Shown here in pieces: positions 52,558 to 61,447 of a DNA stretch of 64,000 bases; position 1 is the stretch's first letter, and each line of letters opens with the position of its first letter. The stretch is from Streptomyces sp. MspMP-M5. Lineage in GTDB: Bacteria > Actinomycetota > Actinomycetes > Streptomycetales > Streptomycetaceae. The position numbers were made by a program, and so were the translations under genes. The notes beneath the pieces were generated by a model. That model was not told where the DNA came from and made no database searches. It saw only the letters and a program-made list of their open reading frames with translations. The DNA lies in NCBI RefSeq assembly GCF_000373585.1, contig NZ_KB891962.1, positions 124,001 to 188,000 on the forward strand, in the 5' to 3' direction.

Positions 52558-52580
52558 AAACCAACTAACCGGTTTCTTTT
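52558..52580. promoter_or_regulatory. ARE-like operator upstream of the second receptor
   Basis: AAACCAACTAACCGGTTTCT (within 52558-52580) has AAACC/GGTTT symmetry and resembles the ARE at 50813 and published receptor sites. It lies about 100 bp before the second receptor's start, so cross-regulation by either receptor is plausible. Confidence 0.6.
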
Positions 52581-52659
52581 CCAGGGTGCCGCCCGAATTG
52601 CTGCATGTCTGCACTCCTTGCGCCGCGGTCGAATCCGGGCAACGGGCAGGGACCTCGGG

Positions 52660-54063
52660 TTACCCGTGCACCGTCGACCTCGCTTCGGCGTAGGCCGCGC
52701 GGATGCGGTGACCGGTGGAGCCGTCGGCGGGTGCGGTGATGCGGCGGGACGCGGCAACGGGCCAGGGCGGTGGTTCGGGAGTGCCCGCCAGCGCCCAGGC
52801 GGCCTGGCGGGCGGCGCCGAGGGCGACGTACTCCTCCGGGGCGGGCACGGTGACCGGGGTGCCGAAGATCTCCGCGGCGATCTCGCCGACCACGGGTGCC
52901 TTGGCCGCGCCGCCGATGATGAGCACCCGGCGGGCCTCGACGTCCTGGTCGCGCAGCCGGTCCAGGGCGTCGGCCATGTTGCACAGCATGCCCTCGACGG
53001 CTGCCCGGGCGAGGTTCGGCGGGTGCATGTTCGCCTTGCGCAGGCCCATCAGGCTGCCGGCGGCGTCGGGGAGGTTGGGGGTGCGCTCGCCGCCGAGGTA
53101 GGGCAGGAGCACCAGTCCGCCGGCGCCGGGTTCGGCCTCGCGGGCGAGCCGGTCGAGGTCGTCGAGGGTGACGTCGAGCAGGCGGGCGGTGGAGCTGAGG
53201 ACCCGGGCGGCGTTGAGGGTGCAGACCAGGGGCAGGTAGCGGCCGGTGGCGTCGGCGAATCCGGCGACGGCACCGGTGGGGTCGCCGGTGGGGTGGTCGG
53301 CGACGGCGAAGGCGGTGCCACTGGTGCCGAGGGAGATCACCACGTCGCCCGGTTCGATGCCGAGGCCCAGGGCCGCGCCCATGTTGTCGCCGGTTCCCGC
53401 CGCGACCAGGGCGCCGTGCGGGGTGCGTCCGGCCGCCTCCAACGGGCCGAGGACCCGGGGGAGTCGGGCGGTGCGGCCGTCGAGGGCGAGGGCGAGCAGG
53501 TCGCGGCGGTAGGCGCCCTCGGAGGGTGACCAGTAGCCGGTGCCGGAGGCGTCGCCGCGGTCGGTGACCGGCTCGGCGCCGCTGCCGGGTCCGCCGCACA
53601 GGTGCCAGGTCAGCCAGTCGTGCGGCAGCAGGACGCGTTCGGTGCGGTCGGCGTGCTCCGGCTCGTGTTCGGCCAGCCAGCGCAGTTTGGCGACGGTGAG
53701 GGCGGCGACCGGGACCGTGCCGACCGCCTCGGCCCACTTCTCCGGCCCGCCCAGCTCGTCGACGAGGTCCGCGGCGGCCCGTGCGGAGCGGGTGTCGTTC
53801 CACAGCAGCGCGTCGCGTACCGGTGTTCCGGCGGCGTCCAGCGCCACCAGACCGTGCTGCTGGCCGGCGACCGCCAGCGCATCGACATGTTCCAGGAGGC
53901 CGTCGCCGGCCTCGCGGAGCGCCCGCCACCAGGCCGCGGGTGCGATCTCGGTGCCGTCGGGGTGGGCGGCGCGGCCCCGGTGGAGGACCTTCCCGGTGTC
54001 GGCGTCGCAGACGACGACCTTGCAGGACTGGGTAGAGGAGTCCACCCCGGCAACTGTGGGCAT
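52660..54063 (-). CDS. xylB: Xylulokinase (FGGY kinase)
   Basis: 467 residues from ATG 54063. Phosphate-binding loop GVDSSTQSCKVVV, substrate loop VAGQQHGLVALD and LLWNDTRS, the general-base Asp in AAGTGDNMGAALG, and SLGTSGTAFAV are all present, in line with bacterial XylB. Reaction: D-xylulose plus ATP to xylulose 5-phosphate. With the dehydrogenase upstream, it completes a polyol-to-xylulose 5-phosphate route. Confidence 0.9.
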   Translation of the reverse strand: MPTVAGVDSSTQSCKVVVCDADTGKVLHRGRAAHPDGTEIAPAAWWRALREAGDGLLEHVDALAVAGQQHGLVALDAAGTPVRDALLWNDTRSARAAADLVDELGGPEKWAEAVGTVPVAALTVAKLRWLAEHEPEHADRTERVLLPHDWLTWHLCGGPGSGAEPVTDRGDASGTGYWSPSEGAYRRDLLALALDGRTARLPRVLGPLEAAGRTPHGALVAAGTGDNMGAALGLGIEPGDVVISLGTSGTAFAVADHPTGDPTGAVAGFADATGRYLPLVCTLNAARVLSSTARLLDVTLDDLDRLAREAEPGAGGLVLLPYLGGERTPNLPDAAGSLMGLRKANMHPPNLARAAVEGMLCNMADALDRLRDQDVEARRVLIIGGAAKAPVVGEIAAEIFGTPVTVPAPEEYVALGAARQAAWALAGTPEPPPWPVAASRRITAPADGSTGHRIRAAYAEARSTVHG

Positions 54064-54106
54064 GACGATGTCGCTTCCGTGCAACGAATCGGGAGAAGTG
54101 GGGAGT

Positions 54107-55105
54107 TCAGCCCTGCGGGCGGATCTGGATCTTGCGGCCGGAGCCCTCGCGGAAGGTCTGGAGGGCGGCGCCGAAGTCGTCCAGCGGATAGCGGTGGGTG
54201 ATCATGGTGTCGGCGTCGATGACGCCCTTCGCCATCAGGTCCACCGCGCGCCCGAAGCTGTGCAGTACGGCCATCGACCCGACGATGGTGATCTCGTCGT
54301 TGTAGACCCGGAACGGCGAGAAGGACGCGGTGGCGGCGGACGGCGCTACGCCGAACTGCTGGAAGGTGCCGCCGCGGCGGACCCGGCCGAGGCCGTCCTC
54401 GATGACCGGGATCACGCCGGTGCAGTCGATGACGGTCTCCCAGCCCTGCGGGCGGTCCAGCTCCGCGGCGCTCACCGCGGTGGCGTCCGCGCCGAGCCGT
54501 TCGGCGACGGCCAGCCGGTCCGTGTTGAGGTCGACGACCGAGAGGGAGGCCGCGCCCGCGGTCCGGGCGAGCTGAAGCATCATCAGGCCCATGGTGCCGG
54601 CGCCGTAGATGAGGTAGTGGTCGCCGAGCCGGCGCGGCAGCACGTCGAAGCCGCGCACCGCGCACGACAGCGGCTCGATCAGGGTGCCCTGGCCGGCCTC
54701 GACGCTCGCCGGTAGCCGGTAGCAGTTGGCGGCGGGCACCTTGACGTACTCGGCCATCGCGCCGTCCACGGTGTCACCGATCGCGCCCCAGTTCTCGCAC
54801 AGGTTGCCCCGGCCGTTGGCGCAGTAGTGGCAGGCCCCGCAGAACAGCGACGGATCGACGGCGACCTGCTCGCCGGTGCGCAGCCCGGTCACGCCCGCGC
54901 CCAGCGCGACGACCTCGCCGGTGAACTCGTGGCCGGGAATGATCGGATACGGGGTGGGGGCGAACTCCCCCTGCACTATGTGCACATCGGTGCCGCAGAT
55001 GCCCACCGCGGCGGGGGCGACGACGACCTCGCCCGGACCGGGCGTCGGGTCGTCGACGGTGGTGACCTCGTACTGCCCGGGGGTGTGGATGACGACGGCA
55101 CGCAT
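54107..55105 (-). CDS. Zinc-dependent polyol/alcohol dehydrogenase (MDR family)
   Basis: 332 residues from ATG 55105. Catalytic zinc ligands: GICGTDVHI and PGHEFTGE. Structural zinc cysteines: CGACHYCANGRGNLC. Rossmann motif: YGAGTMGLMMLQLARTAG. By family it oxidises a sugar alcohol to the ketose with NAD. The xylulokinase 43 bp downstream suggests the product is D-xylulose, so xylitol or D-arabitol are the likely substrates (inference). Confidence 0.88.
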   Translation of the reverse strand: MRAVVIHTPGQYEVTTVDDPTPGPGEVVVAPAAVGICGTDVHIVQGEFAPTPYPIIPGHEFTGEVVALGAGVTGLRTGEQVAVDPSLFCGACHYCANGRGNLCENWGAIGDTVDGAMAEYVKVPAANCYRLPASVEAGQGTLIEPLSCAVRGFDVLPRRLGDHYLIYGAGTMGLMMLQLARTAGAASLSVVDLNTDRLAVAERLGADATAVSAAELDRPQGWETVIDCTGVIPVIEDGLGRVRRGGTFQQFGVAPSAATASFSPFRVYNDEITIVGSMAVLHSFGRAVDLMAKGVIDADTMITHRYPLDDFGAALQTFREGSGRKIQIRPQG

Positions 55106-55202
55106 GGACGTGGCCTTTCTCGGGGGTGGGTGGGGTGCGGAGGGTGTTGGGGGAAGCGCCCCGGGAAGGCGGGGGCCTCGGTCCGGCCGGGGACGGCTCG
55201 GC

Positions 55203-55994
55203 TCAGCCGTGGGGATCGACGGTGCGGATCTCCACGCCGAGGTCCCGGACGGACCGCAGCTCGCTCTCCGGGGTGTCGGTGTCGGTGACCAGCAGGTCGT
55301 AGCCGCCGGCGTCGCCGTACGGGTAGGTCGCGGTGCGGCCGAACTTGCTGTGGTCGACGGCCAGTACGGCGCGTTCGGCGGCCTGTAGGTACGCCTGCTT
55401 GGTCTCCGCGTACTCGCGGACCGGGTGGAAGAGCCGGCCGTCGCGGACCGAGGTCGCGGTGACGAAGGCGACCGTGGCACGGAGGTCCTGGAGCTGGCGG
55501 CGGACCTGCGGGCCGGCGCAGGACTCGAAGTCCTCGTAGTAGCGGTCGCCGAGCAGCGTCACCTCGGCGGGCGCGGCCGCGAGGAGGGAGGTGACGCGCA
55601 GCGAGTTGGTGATCACGCGGATGCCCTGGACGGCGGCGAGCCGGCGGGCGAGCGGGAAGAGCGTGGAGCCGCAGTCGATCAGCACCGTGTCGCCGGGCGA
55701 GACCTCTTCCGCGAGGGCGTCGGCGATGGCGGACTTGACCTCGACGTTGGCGTGCTCGCGAAAGCGCAGTGCGCTCTCCATGGCGACGTTGGAGAAGGCC
55801 GTCGCCACTCCGCGGCCCTTGCGCAGCAGTTGGCGCTCGTGGAGGTTGTCCAGGTCGCGGTGCATGGTCATCACGCTGACGCGCATCCGCTCGGCGAGGT
55901 CGGCGATGCGGATCTCGCCTTCCGCGGCGACCTGGCGCAGTACCGCCTGCCGGCGCTCCTCCACCTCGGCCTCGGAGCCGCGACTCGGTCGCAT
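55203..55994 (-). CDS. DeoR-family regulator
   Basis: 263 residues from ATG 55994. N-terminal HTH: IRIADLAERMRVSVMTMHRDLDNL. C-terminal sugar-phosphate sensor domain: DTVLIDCGSTLFPLARRL and LLGDRYYEDFESCAG. It heads the minus-strand dehydrogenase-kinase genes and is divergent from the MFS transporter. It therefore probably represses all of them until a phosphorylated intermediate binds. Confidence 0.9.
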   Translation of the reverse strand: MRPSRGSEAEVEERRQAVLRQVAAEGEIRIADLAERMRVSVMTMHRDLDNLHERQLLRKGRGVATAFSNVAMESALRFREHANVEVKSAIADALAEEVSPGDTVLIDCGSTLFPLARRLAAVQGIRVITNSLRVTSLLAAAPAEVTLLGDRYYEDFESCAGPQVRRQLQDLRATVAFVTATSVRDGRLFHPVREYAETKQAYLQAAERAVLAVDHSKFGRTATYPYGDAGGYDLLVTDTDTPESELRSVRDLGVEIRTVDPHG

Positions 55995-56049
55995 GGTGGC
56001 ACCCCGTTCCTTCCCCGGCGGTCCGTCCGCCGCGCTGCACTCTAAAACA

Positions 56050-56066
56050 TCACACACTTTATGTGA
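56050..56066. promoter_or_regulatory. TCACA-n7-TGTGA inverted repeat, candidate DeoR site
   Basis: Symmetric half-sites TCACA and TGTGA, 7 bp apart, in the AT-rich gap between the DeoR gene and the transporter. The symmetry and place suit an operator for the adjacent regulator. Confidence 0.55.
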
Positions 56067-56145
56067 AGCTCTTGAAATTCTCTGAGACCTTGTTCAGTCT
56101 GTTGGCCGTCCACGGGCACACGCCCGGCCCATCAGGAGGTCCCCC

Positions 56146-57453
56146 GTGCTCCACCCACCCCAACAGCGCGAACCGTCGCCACCCCGCAGCACCGTCCTCG
56201 GTATCCCCCGGGCCCTGATCTGGGGCTATGTCGGTGTCCTGCTCTTCATGATCGGCGACGGCGTGGAGACCAGCTATCTGCCGACGTTCTTCAAGACCGA
56301 CCTCGGCTTCGCGGAGGCGAGTGTCGGGATCATCTTCACGGTGTACGGGGTCACCGCCGCGGTGGGTGCGTTCCTGGCGGGCGGGCTCTGCGACCTGTGG
56401 GGGCCGCGCCGGGTGATGATGGCCGGGGCCGCCTGCTGGGCCGTCTGCCACACCCTGATGCTCGCGGTCGCCGTCCCCGCCCACTCCTACTGGCTGATCC
56501 TGTTCACCTACGGTCTGCGCGGCTTCGGATATCCGCTGTTCGCCTACGGGTTCATGGTCTGGATCATGGCGGGCGCGCCGGAACGGCAGCTCGGCAAGGC
56601 GCTCGGCTGGTTCTGGTTCTGCTTCACCATGGGCTACCCCGTCCTCGGCTCCGCGCTGGTCTCGCTCCTCAAGCCCGCGATCGGCTTCTACCACACCCTG
56701 TGGGTGTCCCTCGCGATGATCGTCGCGGGCACCCTGGTCGCGCTGCTCCTGCTGCGCGAACGCACCGGATTCCAGGGCCTGTCCAGGGGCGCGGAGCGGC
56801 CCGGCCTGTCGCGTACGTTCCTCGGTTGCTTCACCGTCATGTTCACCAAGCCGCGCGTCGGCATGGGCGCCGTGGTCCGGCTCATCAACACCACGTCGCA
56901 GTTCGGCGTGTGGGTCTTCGTCCCGCTCTTCCTCGTCGACCGGATCGGCTTCAGTGCGCAGGAGTGGGCGTCGCTGCTGATCGTGATGATGGTCAGCAAC
57001 CTCGCCTGCGTGGTGCTCTTCGGCGCGCTCGGTGACAGGTGGAGCCGGCGCAAGACCGTCGCCTGGCTCGGCGGTGTGGTCTCGGCGCTCGCCTGTCTGG
57101 CGCTGTACTACGTGCCCCGGGCCGCGGGCCACGACTTCCCGCTCGTCGCCGTCGCCGCGGGCGCGCTGGGCGTGGGCATGGCCGGGTACGTCCCGTTGCC
57201 CCCGCTCATGACCTCGCAGGACCCGGAGCGCAAGGGCCAGATCATGTCGGCCTACACGCTGGGCGCCGGCGCCAGCATGGCCTTCGGCCCGCTCATCGGC
57301 ACGCTCTTCATCGGCTCGATCGGCATCGGCGGCGTCCTGTGGATCTACGCCGTCCTGCATCTGCTCAGCACGGTGCTCGTGCTGGCCGTGAAGTCGCCCG
57401 GTGCGCCCGCGGAGCTCGGTACGTCCGTCGCCGCACAGCTGGTGGAGCAGTAG
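56146..57453 (+). CDS. MFS polyol transporter
   Basis: 435 residues; GTG 56146 is 5 nt after AGGAGGT. Twelve hydrophobic segments. Loop motif LAGGLCDLWGPRRVMM and a mid-protein LGDRWSRRKTV follow the MFS pattern of ribitol/arabitol transporters (RbtT/DalT type). Several acidic/polar residues lie in helix 1 (MIGDGVETSYLPTFF), as expected for polyol binding. It is divergent from DeoR and the catabolic genes, so uptake of the polyol degraded by them is the natural inference. Confidence 0.88.
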   Translation: MLHPPQQREPSPPRSTVLGIPRALIWGYVGVLLFMIGDGVETSYLPTFFKTDLGFAEASVGIIFTVYGVTAAVGAFLAGGLCDLWGPRRVMMAGAACWAVCHTLMLAVAVPAHSYWLILFTYGLRGFGYPLFAYGFMVWIMAGAPERQLGKALGWFWFCFTMGYPVLGSALVSLLKPAIGFYHTLWVSLAMIVAGTLVALLLLRERTGFQGLSRGAERPGLSRTFLGCFTVMFTKPRVGMGAVVRLINTTSQFGVWVFVPLFLVDRIGFSAQEWASLLIVMMVSNLACVVLFGALGDRWSRRKTVAWLGGVVSALACLALYYVPRAAGHDFPLVAVAAGALGVGMAGYVPLPPLMTSQDPERKGQIMSAYTLGAGASMAFGPLIGTLFIGSIGIGGVLWIYAVLHLLSTVLVLAVKSPGAPAELGTSVAAQLVEQ

Positions 57454-57488
57454 TCGGCGGGTCGTTGAACGGGCCGTACGGTAAATCC

Positions 57489-57533
57489 ATGAACAAAAGG
57501 GGCGTATCGGTCATCTCGGTCTACGGGGGCTAA
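57489..57533 (+). CDS. Possible 14-codon micro-ORF
   Basis: ATG...TAA encodes MNKRGVSVISVYGG. Its downstream half lies in a stem (AGGGGCG at 57498-57504 with CGCCCCT at 57540-57546), and a second hairpin follows. This looks like a leader-peptide/attenuator arrangement, but the next plus-strand gene is far away, so a chance ORF over a terminator is equally likely. The ribosome site is weak. Confidence 0.2.
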   Translation: MNKRGVSVISVYGG

Positions 57534-57569
57534 CTCCCGCGCCCCTCATGGCCCGGCCGCGGTCGGGCC
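57498..57569. terminator. Tandem hairpins between convergent MFS and Lrp genes
   Basis: Two perfect stems: AGGGGCG/CGCCCCT (57498-57546) and GGCCCG/CGGGCC (57550-57569). They lie in the 130-bp gap between convergent genes and probably terminate both. Confidence 0.5.
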
Positions 57570-57585
57570 GTCGGCCCCCGGCGGG

Positions 57586-58032
57586 TCAGGTGCGGACCGC
57601 ACGCCGGGGGACCGGTGAGGAGTACACGACGCTGGTGGCCACCTCGCCCAGGGTGCCGATCCGGCCCGACACCTCCTCCAGGTGCTTCATCGACCGCGCC
57701 GCGACCTTGATGAACAGGCAGTTCTCGCCCGTGACGTGATGCGCCTCCAGGATCTCCGGGGTGTCCGCCACCAGGTCCCGGAACGGCCGGCCGTCCCCGC
57801 CGGAGTGCCGCAGCCGGACGAACGCCAGCACCGGCAGCCCGACCCGCTCCGGGTCGATCACCGCCGCGTACCCGGAGATCACCCCGGACTCCTCCAGGCG
57901 CCGCACCCGTGCGGACACCGCACTCGGCGACATGTTCACCGCCCGCGCCAGCTCGGCGCGGCCCATCCGCCCGTCGTGCTGCAGGACGTCGAGGATGCGC
58001 CGGTCGGCGTCGTCAGGGGAGTATCCGGTCAT
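57586..58032 (-). CDS. Lrp/AsnC-family regulator
   Basis: 148 residues. N-terminal HTH: DDADRRILDVLQHDGRMGRA, ELARAVNMSPSAVSARVRRL. C-terminal RAM/ACT-like domain: DILEAHH-type region EILEAHHVTGENCLFIKVAA. Such proteins sense amino acids and control their transport or metabolism. No target gene is adjacent. Confidence 0.9.
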   Translation of the reverse strand: MTGYSPDDADRRILDVLQHDGRMGRAELARAVNMSPSAVSARVRRLEESGVISGYAAVIDPERVGLPVLAFVRLRHSGGDGRPFRDLVADTPEILEAHHVTGENCLFIKVAARSMKHLEEVSGRIGTLGEVATSVVYSSPVPRRAVRT

Positions 58033-58163
58033 CCCCGCTGTCTAGCAGGGGAGTCACCGGCAGAGCAAGGGTCTCCGGGGCACCGATGGGTGGGGCCTCC
58101 GAGGCCGCCGCGGCCGGCCATCACGGGAGGGCGGTGGCCGGCCGCGGGAGCAGGTGCCCCGGT

Positions 58164-59858
58164 TCAGAGGGCGGAGAGTTCGGTCAGCAGGTCGTCCAGG
58201 CCGAGCGAGCCCTGCGACAGCGCCGCCATGTGCCATGCCTTCAGGTCGAAGTCCGCGCCGTGCCGTGCGCGGGCGGCCTCCCGGCCCTGGAGCCAGACCC
58301 GCTCGCCGAGCTTGTAGCCGATCGCCTGGCCGGCCATGCCCTGGTAGCGGACGATCTCGCTCTCGACGAAGTCGGCCGGGCGGCTGCTGTGCGCGGCCAT
58401 GAACGCGTGCGCCAGCTGCGGCGTCCAGCGCTCGCCCGGGTGGAACGGCGAGTCGGCCGGGATCGCCAGCTCCAGGTGCATGCCGATGTCGATGATGACT
58501 CGGACCGCCCGCATCATCTGGGCGTCCAGATAGCCCAGCCGCCGCTCCGGCGTGGTCAGGAAGCCCAGCTCGTCCATGAGGCGCTCGGCGTACAGCGCCC
58601 AGCCCTCCACATTGGCGCTGACCATGCCGACCGAGGTCTGGTAGCGCGACAGCCGGTCGGCGACGTGCGCCCACTGCGCGAGCTGGAGGTGGTGGCCGGG
58701 CACCCCCTCGTGGTACCAGGTGGAGACCAGGTCGTAGGCCGGGAAGCGGGTCTGGCCCATGGTCGGCAGCCAGGTGCGCCCGGGCCGGGAGAAGTCCAGC
58801 GACGGCTGGGTGTAGTACGGGGCGGCGGCGCTGCCGGGCGGGGCGATCCTGGACTCCACCCGGCGGACCCGCTCGGCGAGGTCGAAGTGGGTGCCGTCCA
58901 GTGTGTCGATGGCCTCGTCCATCAGCGACTGGAGCCACTGCCGGGTCTCCTCGACGCCCTCGACCGCCTCGCCGTGCTCGTCGCACCAGGCCAGCGCCTC
59001 CCACGGGGTCCTGGCGCCGGGCAGCACCTTCTCGGCCTCGGCCTGCATCTCGCCCAGCAGCCGGTGGAACTCCGACCAGCCGTAGGCGTACGCCTCCTCC
59101 GGGTCGATGTCGGCGCCGTTGTAGTAGCGGGCGAGCCGGGCGTACCGCTCACGGCCGACCACGTCCGGCGCGCCCTCGATCGCCGGGGCGTAGACGTCCC
59201 GGAACCAGTCGCGCAGCTCCACCAGGGCGCCGCCGGCGGCCTCGGCGGCCGCGTCCAGCTCGGCGCGCAGCGACTCCGGGCCGGGGGCGGTGAACTCGGC
59301 GAACCAGCTGCGGCCGGTGCCGATCCACTCGTCCAACTGGCCGATGACGGTGGTCACCTGGAGCGGCCCGGCGGGGAGGTCCTGCTCCAGGCCGGCCTGG
59401 AGGGCGGCGCGGTAGCCGGCCAGCGCGGCCGGCACGGCGCGCAGCCGCCGGGCGATCGCCGCCCAGTCCTCCTCGGTGTCGGCGGGGTTGAGGATGAGCG
59501 CCTCGCGGACGTGGTGCAGCGGCGAGCTGAGGTTGCTGACGGTGCGCAGCCCCTCGCCGGCGTCGTGGACGGCGAGTTCGGCGGTGAGCCGTTCGCGCAG
59601 CAGCCGCGCGCAGACCGTCTCGGCGGGGCTGTCCGCGCCCGGCCGGGCCTCGGCCTCGGTGAGCCGGTCCAGGGTCGTACGGGCGAGCTGCGCCACTGCT
59701 TCCTGGCCCTCGGGCGAGAAGTCGGGGAGCCTGCCGGAGCTCTCGGGAACGCCGAGGAAGGTGCCGGTGATCGGGTCCAGTTCGACGAGGGCGTCGACGT
59801 AGGCGTCGGCGACCTGGCGGGGCAGCGGACCGCCCGCGGGAGTAGTGGTGTTGGACAT
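58164..59858 (-). CDS. DUF885 metallopeptidase-like protein
   Basis: 564 residues; ATG 59858 is preferred over 59867 because GAGGA then has proper spacing. The family's zinc site is present as WYHEGVPGHHLQ, with a later Glu in MVSANVEGWALYAERL. The fold is all-helical, and family members are probably cytoplasmic peptidases. Substrate not defined. Confidence 0.85.
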   Translation of the reverse strand: MSNTTTPAGGPLPRQVADAYVDALVELDPITGTFLGVPESSGRLPDFSPEGQEAVAQLARTTLDRLTEAEARPGADSPAETVCARLLRERLTAELAVHDAGEGLRTVSNLSSPLHHVREALILNPADTEEDWAAIARRLRAVPAALAGYRAALQAGLEQDLPAGPLQVTTVIGQLDEWIGTGRSWFAEFTAPGPESLRAELDAAAEAAGGALVELRDWFRDVYAPAIEGAPDVVGRERYARLARYYNGADIDPEEAYAYGWSEFHRLLGEMQAEAEKVLPGARTPWEALAWCDEHGEAVEGVEETRQWLQSLMDEAIDTLDGTHFDLAERVRRVESRIAPPGSAAAPYYTQPSLDFSRPGRTWLPTMGQTRFPAYDLVSTWYHEGVPGHHLQLAQWAHVADRLSRYQTSVGMVSANVEGWALYAERLMDELGFLTTPERRLGYLDAQMMRAVRVIIDIGMHLELAIPADSPFHPGERWTPQLAHAFMAAHSSRPADFVESEIVRYQGMAGQAIGYKLGERVWLQGREAARARHGADFDLKAWHMAALSQGSLGLDDLLTELSAL

Positions 59859-59960
59859 GCGGGCCATCCTCGTACGGATCGGCCCGTCGCGTCACCATCA
59901 TTCCGTCGGACGGGCCTGTCGCGGCCGGTGCGGCGCTCCTCCGGCACCGGCCGCACCGGC

Positions 59961-61364
59961 TCAGCCGTGCCGGGAGCCGTCCCGCAGGCGCAGCTGCGGA
60001 CCGTCCGCACGACGGGCGGGGAGGCCGCCGGGGCGTGCGGTGATCACCAGCGTGCCCTCCTCGATCTGGTAGTCCAGCGGCAGCCCCAGGCCGCGCATCG
60101 CCGCCACCATGCCGGTGTTGGACGCCTTGGTGATGGCGTAGACGCTCTCGCAGCCGGCCTCGGCGGCCATCGCGATCAGCCGCCGCAGCAGCTCCGTACC
60201 GATACCGCGCTGCTGCCAGGCGTCCTCGATCAGTAGCGCCACCTCGGTCTCGTCGCCGTCCCACAGCAGGTGACCGAGGGCCACCAGCCGCCCGGAGGCG
60301 GTCTCCACGGCCAGCGTGCGGCCGAACCGCGGGCTCAGCAGATGCCCGAGATAGCGGTCGGCGTCCCCGACCGGGCCGTGGTAGCGCTGCGCCAGCGTCC
60401 GCGGCGAGCAGCGCTGGTGCATGGCCCGGGCGGCGGCCAGATCGCCGGGGTCGGCGCGGCGGACGGTGATCTCGTTGCCCTCCGGCAGCGTGAGCACGTC
60501 GCGCCGCGGCGGTATGCGCTGGCCGAGCCGGGCGTCCAGGTCGACCAGCGCCCGCACCCGGGCGAACTCGGTGGGGGTGAACGGCAACTGCGGCCGTTCG
60601 ATGGTGAGCGAGCCCCCGGAGGGGTCGCGGAACTTCATGGTGTGCTCCTCCAACACGCCCTCTGCGGGCACTTCTTCGGCCTGCGGCTGGCCGGTCAGCG
60701 ACCGGGCCGGCACCGAGTGGATGGTGCAGCGACCCAGCAACTGCCGCAGTGCCAGTGGGAGTTCGGCGGAATCCAGGGCCGTACGGGTGGCCAGGCCCAG
60801 CATCCGGGTCGGCGCGTCGGCGAGGTCGTGCGCGTCGGCCCGCTCCAGCCAGGCGTCGCTGCCGCCGGCGCCGGTGATCGCGGCGGTCAGGTCGGCGGGC
60901 GCCAGGCCGGCCGGGGTGCGCAGCAGGAACTCGTCGACCGTCCCCGCGGACAGCGGGTGGGTCTGCAGGCTGAGGATGTCCACCCGCAGTGCGGCCAGTG
61001 CCGTGCACAGGACGGCGAGGCTGCCCGGTTCGTCGCGGACCGTGGTCCGCATCCGCCACAGCGCCGTCTCCGGGGCGCCGGCCTCGGCGGCGGGCCCGGC
61101 CGGCGCCGCGGTGGCGCCGGCGGCCGCGGGAACCGCCGGTGGTCGGGCCGTCTCCTGACGGCGTGCCCACCATTCCCGGCAGCCCGCCGCGGCCAGCAGG
61201 GCCGGCGCGGCGGCGCACAGCAGCAGCCGGCCGGACGGGCCGGGGACCAGGGCGTCGACGGCGGCATCGGCCACCGCCACGGCCGTGAACAGGGCGGCGA
61301 GCGCGACGGCGGCCCGGCGCCGGTCGGGGCGCCGGGCGGAACGGGCGGAGGTCGCTTCAGTCAT
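59961..61364 (-). CDS. ACT domain plus GNAT acetyltransferase with membrane helices
   Basis: 467 residues. Two N-terminal hydrophobic segments lie near 20-65 (AAVALAALFTAVAVADAAVD; LLLCAAAPALLAAAG). An ACT domain starts near 105 (MRTTVRDEPGSLAVLCTALA), and a GNAT domain covers 300-440 (ITVRRADPGDLAAARAMHQR; acetyl-CoA loop AWQQRGIGTELLRRLI). ACT domains bind amino acids and could regulate acetyl transfer to a protein. The membrane anchor is unusual for the combination. Confidence 0.85.
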   Translation of the reverse strand: MTEATSARSARRPDRRRAAVALAALFTAVAVADAAVDALVPGPSGRLLLCAAAPALLAAAGCREWWARRQETARPPAVPAAAGATAAPAGPAAEAGAPETALWRMRTTVRDEPGSLAVLCTALAALRVDILSLQTHPLSAGTVDEFLLRTPAGLAPADLTAAITGAGGSDAWLERADAHDLADAPTRMLGLATRTALDSAELPLALRQLLGRCTIHSVPARSLTGQPQAEEVPAEGVLEEHTMKFRDPSGGSLTIERPQLPFTPTEFARVRALVDLDARLGQRIPPRRDVLTLPEGNEITVRRADPGDLAAARAMHQRCSPRTLAQRYHGPVGDADRYLGHLLSPRFGRTLAVETASGRLVALGHLLWDGDETEVALLIEDAWQQRGIGTELLRRLIAMAAEAGCESVYAITKASNTGMVAAMRGLGLPLDYQIEEGTLVITARPGGLPARRADGPQLRLRDGSRHG

Positions 61365-61447
61365 GCGGACAGCCTCGCCGACAGGTGTTGCCTGGTCGCC
61401 AACACCTTGTGTCGGACGGGTAAAAGGCACCTTGGGCACATTGGCCT

